The notes beneath the pieces were generated by a model. It was not told where the DNA came from. It saw nothing but the letters and a program-made list of their open reading frames with translations, and ran no database searches. Below are positions 1-6,583 of a stretch of 6,638 nt of DNA, in pieces. The position numbers and the translations under genes are program-made. Source of the DNA: Desulfobacteraceae bacterium (GTDB lineage Bacteria; Desulfobacterota; Desulfobacteria; Desulfobacterales; Desulfatirhabdiaceae); contig DAIEFO010000126.1 of assembly GCA_027325475.1 (NCBI GenBank), positions 1 through 6,638 on the forward strand, written 5' to 3'. Each line of letters opens with the position of its first letter. The first letter of the stretch is position 1.

Positions 1-1
1 G

Positions 2-1675
2 ATTGATCTCGCCAGGCAAAATGCAGCGGAAATTACGCGGAAATTGGGAATTGCATATACCGCGGATATTCAGAAGCGACTGGCGGAAATGCTGAACACG
101 CATGGCATCGACACCGCCAGGCTGGTTCTGGGGAAGCTTCGGGATTTCATTGCAGGAGATTCCTGTATTGGCAAATTCAATGAGCATCTGACAAAACTCA
201 ACCAGGAAATCAATTTACAAAGCATTTCCGAAAGGCTGAATAATCTGGCGACAGAAGCCGCTAACGCTATTGATATGGCAAGACAGGAAACTCAGGAGTC
301 CTGGATGGCCAGAGGATTGCGAAATGCAGCAAGTTTCATTCGTGTCTCACCGTCATCCGAACAGAATCGTTTTCATCAGCGTCTGCCGGATTATCTGGGA
401 GGCACTGTCGGGCAGGTACAGCGTATCATTCGATCGGCAGTGGATATTGCGATTCATTCCCAACTTTCGGAGCTTCTACAGCAAATTCTGAATCAAATTG
501 ATATCCTTGAATATCAGGAATTTGAGCCTGTTTTTGAAAGAATATCAGCCATTCGGGATCGACTTAATGACAGAGCCAAAGTTCTGAACCCTCGCGCGCT
601 TGTCAGAGACTCTCTTTCCTTCATCCACGTGAGCCAGGTATATGCAGGCTTTGAGAGCCGCTATTATGCGCATTTTTTAAATGAGATTCCGAGAACTGAA
701 CATCCCGTGGAAAAAGGGCGGCGACTTAAAGCTTCCGGACTTGAAGTCAGGACCGGTGAAATCATTCAATTAAACGGCTTCGGGCGCTTTACCATTTCCG
801 AAATCCTTCAGGCCATTGATGCCGAAGTTCAAAAAACGGTTGGGAGCGTAGCCCGAAATCTTATAATTGATTATAATGTTAGTGAAATTTTCCCTTGTAA
901 TGAACCTCCCCTGGAAAACAGCTTTGAGGGTATCAGGACCCGCCTGAAAGATGCCGATGACCCACTTCTTCCTTGTACCCAGTGTGGCTGTTCTGAAACC
1001 ATGACAATTGGCCTTGCTGCATCTCTAACAGATAGCGGCATTCCAAGTTGGTCGGATACTTTTCCCACAACCCCGTTTGTTAAGGGCAGCGTCTCTGGAC
1101 TTGTCACATACGGAACGCTCAAATTGGGATTTCCCCTCATTGCACTGAATCATCTTCGGACCTGGCATTTCGAGTATCTGAAATACCTTTACCAAAGACT
1201 TCCGGTTCACGTGGTGAAAAGCGCTGTTTACGCTAAAGATATTTATTTTGATCAGACATTCCAATCCGATACTGTCAATAATGACATTATTTATTTCATG
1301 GCGGTGGACAGTGATATTGCCGCAATTCAGGAAAACCCTTCCAAAGGCGTTATTCTTGGAAATCCAACAGATGCCCATCGTATCAGATCGGATCTGAGGA
1401 ACATGTTTTATGATCCGTTCAAACAAACTCCCATATTTTTAAGCGAATCCGACTTCAAGAAGGAAATGCAGGTGAATTATATCCTGACACACGAAGTCTT
1501 CAGCAGAACGATTAATCGGATTATCGAAAAAATTCATGCCAAGGATCGGCATCCGGATTTCCGATGGCACGATGTTCGATTGCGGTTAATTGAAGAATTG
1601 ACGAACAATGGTTTCGCAGATCGGAAGATTATCGATTTCATTGACAAGATCGATGACATCAGAAAAAGCGTTTAA
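2..1675 (+). CDS. C-terminal part of a probable tubulin-like (Tubulin_2-type) protein, 5'-truncated by the window edge
   Basis: The frame is open from base 2 to the TAA at 1673-1675, giving about 557 visible residues. A TTG at 44 has no Shine-Dalgarno sequence, and the 14 codons before it read sensibly (IDLARQNAAEITRK), so the gene very likely begins upstream. Residue numbers here count from that TTG. Residues 1-280 are mostly helical and amphipathic. C285, C311, C314 and C316 form a cysteine cluster (CTQCGC). Residues 362-396 run from GFPLIAL to PVHVVKSAVY and match residues 697-731 of the next protein without gaps, with 14 of 35 identical. A late 'G-[FI]-P-L' segment followed by a conserved His is what I recall from the C-terminal part of Tubulin_2 proteins, which are about 1000 residues long. 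A missing 450-550-residue GTPase domain upstream would fit, but it is inferred, not seen. No signal peptide or membrane segment is visible. The family call is moderately supported. That it is a relative of the next gene is better supported. Confidence 0.6.
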   Translation: MDLARQNAAEITRKLGIAYTADIQKRLAEMLNTHGIDTARLVLGKLRDFIAGDSCIGKFNEHLTKLNQEINLQSISERLNNLATEAANAIDMARQETQESWMARGLRNAASFIRVSPSSEQNRFHQRLPDYLGGTVGQVQRIIRSAVDIAIHSQLSELLQQILNQIDILEYQEFEPVFERISAIRDRLNDRAKVLNPRALVRDSLSFIHVSQVYAGFESRYYAHFLNEIPRTEHPVEKGRRLKASGLEVRTGEIIQLNGFGRFTISEILQAIDAEVQKTVGSVARNLIIDYNVSEIFPCNEPPLENSFEGIRTRLKDADDPLLPCTQCGCSETMTIGLAASLTDSGIPSWSDTFPTTPFVKGSVSGLVTYGTLKLGFPLIALNHLRTWHFEYLKYLYQRLPVHVVKSAVYAKDIYFDQTFQSDTVNNDIIYFMAVDSDIAAIQENPSKGVILGNPTDAHRIRSDLRNMFYDPFKQTPIFLSESDFKKEMQVNYILTHEVFSRTINRIIEKIHAKDRHPDFRWHDVRLRLIEELTNNGFADRKIIDFIDKIDDIRKSV

Positions 1676-1676
1676 T

Positions 1677-1714
1677 TCAAAAGAGACGGCTTGTTACGAA
1701 GTTGTCAAAAGAGA
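1677..1714 (+). repeat. 10-bp direct repeat TCAAAAGAGA, two copies
   Basis: TCAAAAGAGA occurs exactly at 1677-1686 and again at 1705-1714, with starts 28 bases apart. The two copies bracket the hairpin at 1685-1706. The spacing is close to, but not exactly, three helical turns, so a protein-binding operator is possible. Chance similarity in A-rich intergenic DNA is also possible. Confidence 0.5.
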
Positions 1715-1760
1715 ATCTGAAGTGTTTTCTATAAAATCGATATGCAGTCACCCATGAAAT

Positions 1761-1767
1761 AGAGGAG
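1761..1767 (+). promoter_or_regulatory. Ribosome binding site for the 875-residue gene
   Basis: AGAGGAG lies six bases before the ATG at 1774. This is a good Shine-Dalgarno site and fixes that ATG as the start. Confidence 0.8.
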
Positions 1768-1773
1768 TCCCCG

Positions 1774-4401
1774 ATGGAACCTTGCAACACGTTTATTCTG
1801 GCTGTTGGATCTGCTGCAGGCGATCTGCTGAACCGACTGGCGTCACTGCTGTCTTCACAGTTATTGGCAATCCTGCCGGCTGAACCCACAAATGAATGGA
1901 AACTATCCCGCCGGCAAACACAGGTCATCTCCCCCGCAACTGCCCCAATCCCAATGGATAATACAGCTTTTCCCCCCCCGCTTCCGGACTGGGAAAATCT
2001 ACAGAATTATCCCCAATCACATGGAATCGGGCAGATACATTCAGGCCGTTTTGGGGCCAGGCTGTCCATCCTGGAGCCGACACAACGGGAGGCAGTTCAA
2101 GCTGCACTCAAAGAGGCAATGCCTGTGCAACTTGAAGCCATACTGATTCTGGCGGATTTTTCCGATCCCTTTGCCAGCGGAATTTTATGGGACTGCCTGT
2201 CCATGGCAAGGCACATAGCAGGCAAGTCGATTCCCGTTTCGGTACTTTTGGGCATTCCCGTTGAAACATCTTTCGAAGAACGAAAGAGCTGGCCGGAACT
2301 TTATGCAGCGCTTAAAGAGCTGAATTTTTTCTTCGATCCTCAGCCAAAACCCATTGATTTGCCGAACCATTTAATGGAGCGGGCGATTTTGTTCAACCGG
2401 AAATATCTGGAAACAGAGAATTCCGCAAGTCTCGAAGCTTTGCTTTTCTGTATTCACAAGCCGCAAGTGGCACTGGCATGGATGAACGCTTTGGCCCTGC
2501 GGAACGATGCGGTTCCCAGTTTCCATCGAAGATATCCGCTTTCCGACAATCCCTGTGAACAACAAATGACGGCATTTGCTTATATGATTCCGATGGAAGC
2601 CACATCTTCCCTGCTCACGGAAACCTTCCGGCTTCAGATGGCCAGAGATATTTTCACCTGCCTGATGGGGAGTGATAAGGCTTCGAATGTTGATCCCCAA
2701 ACTTTTTTACACGAAATTGGGCTTGACCGGGACATCTTGACAGCCTGGGTGGAAGATCAGATTCAAGAGATTCTGGCGGTTTTACCCAAAACAGAGCCAT
2801 TGCCTTTGGATGAGCTGATCAGTTTCTGTTTGAACGGACAAAATCGCATCCTTTCCAGATCTGCACGAAAATTTCGACACCTTTTAGCCAGAAACGACAG
2901 GCCCGGACAATTGGGAGAAAGATTTGCTCGGTTACTGGATACGGTCAGCATTCAGAATGCCGTTAATATGCTGACCCACCTGGAGGAACACGTCAGCGAA
3001 GAAATTTCGCACTTCAGAGATGACGCCTATGTCAGTCAGCAGGCAAGCGAACCCCTTGAAACCTTTATTACAAACATAACCATGGCGGATAACACGACGC
3101 AGGGAATGCTTGCAGATCATCAGGCCGGAAAATTCATGCCGGCGTATGCAGGAGGCATTTCGCATTCAGATTTGGATAAACTGGCCACTGATCAGACTAA
3201 AAATGCACAGCAGATTTTTCTGGAACGGCATTTTGGGTTTATGGCCCTCTCCCAGTGTTGGTTTTATCTGGAATGCATCCGCGAAGATATCCGGAAATTT
3301 ATTCGTCCGGCAATGGAAATGCGTTCAGCAGTCTTTCAAAAAGCGTTTTCCATCATCGAAAGTCAATTGAAGGATTGCAGGGCCCGTCTTTTTGAAGTGG
3401 GAATCGAGAGCCAGGCATATTATGAAGCTTTTTGTACTTGGTTTGCAGCCCTGGATCCCCAACTCCATCCAGAATCTTTGGCTGAAGCCATTCGAATCCA
3501 GGGGGTAACAACATCCTCGGAACAACGCTTGTATATCCGCCATCTTGAAAAAACCTATGCAGAACCTTTTTCTCAAGCCATTAAAAAACATTTAAATGTC
3601 CAGTTGGATGCAGGCGGGTCAGGTCCCAAACAGGCAGCTTTTTCAATCTGGCTGAAGGAGCATGTTGCACCTGAAATTCAAAAAGAAACCAGGAAAGCGA
3701 TGATCATCCCTCCTGGTTCTCCGCAACCGGAGCCCATCAATCTAATGGTTTTATCTCGAGATGACTCCGATATGGATATCAGCGGAATTGTCAACGAAAC
3801 TTCCATTCCGATAAACGCCCTGCTGCCGACAGAATCCCCCGTTCTTCTTCATATCGAGCGAGGCATTCCCTTGAGTTACCTAACCGGTATTCAACGGTGG
3901 TTTCTGGATTATCAGGATGCCATTTTCGAAGAACAGCCTGTTCATGTGATAAAATCCCTGGTGTACATGGGTGAAGCATGGATTCCGCAGCGGACTGACC
4001 CGGAATATACGCCGCGTTCCCTGTTCTGGATGGCTTTAAGGCTTGGCATTTTGGAGGAAAATGCGGAAAAGGTTTCTTTCCCCAGCCGGCGGGCCAGCTA
4101 CTGGAACATTTTGTGGAACCGGAGCGAAAACGTCCCGATATGGCTGTCCCATCAGGAAATGATTCAGATCATGACCCAAAACAGTTCTCTCTGCCAGGAA
4201 ATCGCGGAACGTATTGAAGTAGAATTGAGCCGATCGCCTTATGAGTATCAGGAACCCGGACAGGTTGCCGAAAGCCTGCTAAAAAGTGACCGGCTTCGAC
4301 CCACATTACAGGAAAATCCGTCTCTTAAATCCGAAATACTTCGGTTCATCGATCGCATCTTTCGAGACATGAATCAGTCAGCTTCAAAAACCGAGGATTG
4401 A
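1774..4401 (+). CDS. Divergent tubulin/FtsZ-superfamily (Tubulin_2-like) protein with a degenerate GTP-binding site
   Basis: The protein has 875 residues and starts at an ATG with a good ribosome binding site. The N-terminal domain follows the tubulin-like order. Residues 7-22 (FILAVGSAAGDLLNRL) match the first strand, glycine loop and helix of FtsZ/tubulin-like proteins (pattern GxGGxGxxxxNRM). Residues 84-100 (GIGQIHSGRFGARLSIL) match the 'GAGQIRPLGRLAL' region I know from Tubulin_2 proteins. Residues 123-140 are the strand, loop and helix that normally carry the GGGTG[ST]G signature. Here the loop reads DFSDPFASG (128-136), keeping only the final S-G. Residues 176-186 (LYAALKELNFF) match the usual 'NAYAALxELxxF'. 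A Pro-rich insert (residues 54-72) contains an 8-C tract. Residues about 260-640 are helical. Residues 697-731 repeat the C-terminal block of the upstream gene, and 749-760 (SLFWMALRLGIL) resembles the family's 'LFALGLALGLI'. From this I infer a pseudo-GTPase subunit partnering the upstream protein. No secretion signal is seen, so it is probably cytoplasmic. The main uncertainty is whether nucleotide binding is really lost. Confidence 0.82.
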   Translation: MEPCNTFILAVGSAAGDLLNRLASLLSSQLLAILPAEPTNEWKLSRRQTQVISPATAPIPMDNTAFPPPLPDWENLQNYPQSHGIGQIHSGRFGARLSILEPTQREAVQAALKEAMPVQLEAILILADFSDPFASGILWDCLSMARHIAGKSIPVSVLLGIPVETSFEERKSWPELYAALKELNFFFDPQPKPIDLPNHLMERAILFNRKYLETENSASLEALLFCIHKPQVALAWMNALALRNDAVPSFHRRYPLSDNPCEQQMTAFAYMIPMEATSSLLTETFRLQMARDIFTCLMGSDKASNVDPQTFLHEIGLDRDILTAWVEDQIQEILAVLPKTEPLPLDELISFCLNGQNRILSRSARKFRHLLARNDRPGQLGERFARLLDTVSIQNAVNMLTHLEEHVSEEISHFRDDAYVSQQASEPLETFITNITMADNTTQGMLADHQAGKFMPAYAGGISHSDLDKLATDQTKNAQQIFLERHFGFMALSQCWFYLECIREDIRKFIRPAMEMRSAVFQKAFSIIESQLKDCRARLFEVGIESQAYYEAFCTWFAALDPQLHPESLAEAIRIQGVTTSSEQRLYIRHLEKTYAEPFSQAIKKHLNVQLDAGGSGPKQAAFSIWLKEHVAPEIQKETRKAMIIPPGSPQPEPINLMVLSRDDSDMDISGIVNETSIPINALLPTESPVLLHIERGIPLSYLTGIQRWFLDYQDAIFEEQPVHVIKSLVYMGEAWIPQRTDPEYTPRSLFWMALRLGILEENAEKVSFPSRRASYWNILWNRSENVPIWLSHQEMIQIMTQNSSLCQEIAERIEVELSRSPYEYQEPGQVAESLLKSDRLRPTLQENPSLKSEILRFIDRIFRDMNQSASKTED
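1972..1979 (+). repeat. Homopolymer tract of 8 C inside the tubulin-like gene
   Basis: Eight consecutive C, preceded by TTTT, encode Pro67-Pro69 in a Pro-rich linker between the first glycine loop and the GIGQI region. A single-base slip here would truncate nearly the whole protein. Confidence 0.9.
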
Positions 4402-4411
4402 CGACAACAAT

Positions 4412-5575
4412 ATGAAGGAATATCACTATCTACACGTAAACTTTCACCTGGATCCCAATACCGATCCATATCGGATGGAAATATACGTTGATTCGGATCA
4501 GAACATTCGCGATATACTGCGCGCTTTTATCAACCTGGACGACAGTGCATGGTCCGTAATGGATGGCGCCGGAAATATCGTTGATAAGATGACCGGTGAT
4601 AGCCTGCGATCCTGGACCCCGCTTCACGTTGTTTCCGGCCACACGAAAGCATCTCTGTCCCCTCCCGAAAATGGGGTTGAATCGCACCAGTCCCTGGATA
4701 TCCGCTATTTTCCGCCGTTCAATCTATCTACCCCCGAAATTCGTCGGCAGGAAATATTCATTGATCTCGAAAAGATCCCGGGACGTATCGATCAATGGGT
4801 CAGCGCGGGCTTTACGCCGGACGGGCGTATCTGGCTCATGGGCGAAAGGCGGATTTACTGCATCGATATTTTTGAAAATCAATTCAGTTTACATGGCGCC
4901 GGGCTGGATCTGCCTTATGGCTTTTCGGGAAACGGATTGCTATCCTATAAAGATTTGCTCCTGATCTATGATCATCAAGCATGCTTTTCGCTGTCGATGC
5001 AAACCTTTATTGAAACTGCCGGAACCGCCGTCAGATGGGCGGAATTTTACAGACCTGAAACTGGCCAAATCCTGGAGGTTCAGCAGAGTTTTCATGGCGT
5101 GCAGATTCTATGCAGAAAGCAAAGCACACTATCATGTGCTGAAAACGTGGACGGTCATTGGCGTGAAAATTTCGAGTTTACAATTAGCGGCAACCTGAAA
5201 TCTTCGGTTCTTCAAGGCATGGGCCTGATCTGGGCTGATCATTTGGGAGAGGTTTTTACCAATGAAAAAAGTTCCCTGTTCTTGAGCCACCCCGGTAAAG
5301 ATCATGAACCTCTTCAATTGAAACAACTCCCCAATCGTGATTTGATGCTTCTTCGAGGGCCGTGGATTCATGTCATCAGTCACGACCGGGAAGACAAGTT
5401 GGAATTAAAATATCGGTTTTACATTCCCCGACCTATCACGATCAGCCTTGAAAAAAACGTGTTAACCATTTTGAGAAGCGACAATAAAATTCATCTCATG
5501 TTACTTTCTCAGGAAAATTTTATGCCCACGCCTGACTTATACGAGCAGATTCCAACATTAAAGAGGGTGGTATAA
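4412..5575 (+). CDS. Hypothetical protein with probable ubiquitin-like (beta-grasp) N-terminus and beta-propeller-like body
   Basis: The protein has 387 residues and starts ten bases after the preceding stop. No Shine-Dalgarno lies at normal distance: the nearest, GAGG at 4393-4396, is 15 bases away. An in-frame stop at 4370-4372 and no better start codon leave this ATG, so translation is probably coupled to the upstream gene. Residues 4-77 have the strand order of a bacterial ubiquitin-like (YukD/EsaB-type) fold: strand (YLHVNFHL), strand (YRMEIYVD), helix (IRDILRAFI), strand (WSVMDGAGNIV), short strand and final strand (TPLHVVSG). No C-terminal di-glycine is present, so conjugation is not implied. 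A linker (80-110) leads to residues 120-370, made of repeated hydrophobic strand pairs with turns, such as AGFTPDGRIWLMGERRIYCID, MGLIWADHLGEVFTNE, IHVISHDREDKLELKY and VLTILRSDNKIHLML. These look like divergent propeller blades. It is probably a cytosolic adaptor or scaffold of the tubulin-like machine. Both fold calls are inferred from pattern only. Confidence 0.7.
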   Translation: MKEYHYLHVNFHLDPNTDPYRMEIYVDSDQNIRDILRAFINLDDSAWSVMDGAGNIVDKMTGDSLRSWTPLHVVSGHTKASLSPPENGVESHQSLDIRYFPPFNLSTPEIRRQEIFIDLEKIPGRIDQWVSAGFTPDGRIWLMGERRIYCIDIFENQFSLHGAGLDLPYGFSGNGLLSYKDLLLIYDHQACFSLSMQTFIETAGTAVRWAEFYRPETGQILEVQQSFHGVQILCRKQSTLSCAENVDGHWRENFEFTISGNLKSSVLQGMGLIWADHLGEVFTNEKSSLFLSHPGKDHEPLQLKQLPNRDLMLLRGPWIHVISHDREDKLELKYRFYIPRPITISLEKNVLTILRSDNKIHLMLLSQENFMPTPDLYEQIPTLKRVV

Positions 5576-5581
5576 ACACTT

Positions 5582-5589
5582 AAGGAGGT
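5582..5589 (+). promoter_or_regulatory. Consensus ribosome binding site for the 325-residue gene
   Basis: AAGGAGGT is a full match to the anti-Shine-Dalgarno consensus and lies seven bases before the ATG at 5597. It is the strongest site in the window and contrasts with the weak site of the preceding gene. This suggests its product is made in relatively large amounts. Confidence 0.9.
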
Positions 5590-5596
5590 TATTCGG

Positions 5597-6574
5597 ATGC
5601 CAAAGACAATCAATTACAAATCCAAGATTCGTCGCACCCTGGATCGAAGAACGGATTTTGAGGTTGAGATTGTCCACGTTCTGGACCGCCTGAAACTGCG
5701 TTATCCGAAAATGACGAATCTGGAAGACATTGTTCTTCGAGTTGTAAGAAGTCTGGCAAAATGTACCCCTTATGACTGGCGGTTTACGGACAGTGTCTCC
5801 AGTCGTTTTTTTGTCATTGATCAGGAAAGCGGCGCCAAATTCATGGGGATGACCATCCGGGATTCCCAGAACATTCAGAATATACTGAGTTTTATTCAAA
5901 GGAATGTCAGAAATTCATCCCTCATCCTGTCGGAGCTGGATAATAAAATCCAATTTTATATTGATGAAATCGAGAATCCAAATTTAAGTATTTCTCACCA
6001 TATCAGAACCGTTTACCCCAAGGGCGATAAAAGCGAAATCGCTGAAGAGCGCGAACTGTTTGAAAAAGCCAGGGATAATGTAGGTCATGTGGTACCGCTG
6101 GCGTCCCGCAAGCTGGGCTCCAGACCCAATGCCATCGTGGACCCTGATGGAGCCTTATGGGTTCGGCAGCACATGAACTGGATAGACCTCAAGAACACTT
6201 CCGCTCCGGAATACTACCTGTTTCAGCCCATCACCAGAAATTACGGCATCACTAAAAATACATTCAGAATATTTTCTTATGATGCAAATGGAAATTTAAA
6301 AACCCATCAGGAAAAAACCATTAACTGCGAGAGTCATCATCCGGGCATAAAAGATTTTAAACCGGGATTTGCCCCAACTGACATCCGGTCTGAATCCTAC
6401 TGGAAAGTACCGACTTATCTGGACAGGCGGTTGATCGACCTGGATTACAAGGAAAGATATTCAAAGGAACTGATTGATAAAGGCGAAGATGGCATTACGT
6501 CTGATGAGTTGATCGAGCTCTACTACCTGAAAAAAATTGTCGAAAAAGCCAAAGAAAAACTACACCGTAAATAA
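5597..6574 (+). CDS. Conserved-operon hypothetical protein of unknown family, 325 residues
   Basis: I do not recognise a family. The start is fixed by the consensus Shine-Dalgarno site, 21 bases after the preceding stop. The N-terminus (1-60) is basic then helical (DFEVEIVHVLDRLKLRYPKM, then a second helix to residue 55). Residues 61-135 look mixed alpha/beta (WRFTDSVSSRFFVID, then a long helix 92-105 and a strand around 117-124). Residues 144-160 are charged and helical. The central part carries a distinctive segment (173-200) with RPNAIVDPDGALWVRQHMNW, then beta-rich sequence to 245 and a His/Cys patch (C244, H247, H248). The tail (286-322) is a helix-turn-helix built around 'DKGEDGITSDELIELY', ending in a Lys/Glu-rich helix. 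That turn resembles an EF-hand loop but lacks its spacing. No signal peptide, membrane segment or catalytic motif is seen. Its place in the operon suggests an accessory subunit of the tubulin-like system. Confidence 0.8.
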   Translation: MPKTINYKSKIRRTLDRRTDFEVEIVHVLDRLKLRYPKMTNLEDIVLRVVRSLAKCTPYDWRFTDSVSSRFFVIDQESGAKFMGMTIRDSQNIQNILSFIQRNVRNSSLILSELDNKIQFYIDEIENPNLSISHHIRTVYPKGDKSEIAEERELFEKARDNVGHVVPLASRKLGSRPNAIVDPDGALWVRQHMNWIDLKNTSAPEYYLFQPITRNYGITKNTFRIFSYDANGNLKTHQEKTINCESHHPGIKDFKPGFAPTDIRSESYWKVPTYLDRRLIDLDYKERYSKELIDKGEDGITSDELIELYYLKKIVEKAKEKLHRK

Positions 6575-6578
6575 GGAG
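6573..6578 (+). promoter_or_regulatory. Ribosome binding site overlapping the previous stop codon
   Basis: AAGGAG uses the last two bases of the TAA at 6572-6574 and lies five bases before the ATG at 6584. It ties the next gene to the same transcript. Confidence 0.8.
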
Positions 6579-6583
6579 CCCCC

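Larger units (their letters stand above)
1676..1773 (+). other. 98-base intergenic gap with hairpin and possible -10 element
   Basis: This is the longest gap in the window. It holds an imperfect RNA hairpin: 1685-1692 (GACGGCTT) can pair with 1699-1706 (AAGTTGTC) using two G-U pairs around the loop GTTACG. No T-run follows, so it is not a convincing intrinsic terminator. TATAAAAT at 1730-1737 resembles a -10 box, but the only -35-like match (TTGTCA, 1702-1707) sits 22 bases away, which is too far for a standard sigma-70 promoter. An internal promoter or a processing/attenuation site could lie here. The sequence does not decide between them. Confidence 0.35.

Noticed and set aside
44..46. TTG as the true start of the first gene
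   Set aside because: No Shine-Dalgarno precedes it and the frame is open with protein-like sequence to the left edge, so the gene is better read as truncated by the window.
1025..1426. Reverse-strand open frame of 133 codons
   Set aside because: It lies antisense within the first coding region, has no ribosome site and reads as low-quality protein, so it is a shadow of the + strand gene.
1685..1706. Intrinsic terminator after the first gene
   Set aside because: The stem contains two G-U pairs and is followed by A-rich sequence rather than a T-run.
1702..1735. Sigma-70 promoter TTGTCA ... TATAAA
   Set aside because: The 22-base spacer is too long and no extended -10 is present, so it is mentioned only as a weak possibility.
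4596..4964. Forward open frame of 122 codons inside the ubiquitin-like/propeller gene
   Set aside because: It is in a different frame within a better-supported gene and its composition (Arg, Cys and Trp rich, no domain pattern) is that of a shifted-frame shadow.
6476..6511. EF-hand calcium loop (DKGEDGITSDEL) in the 325-residue protein
   Set aside because: The ligand spacing is one residue short and position 12 is Leu rather than Glu. It fits better as a helix-turn-helix tail.
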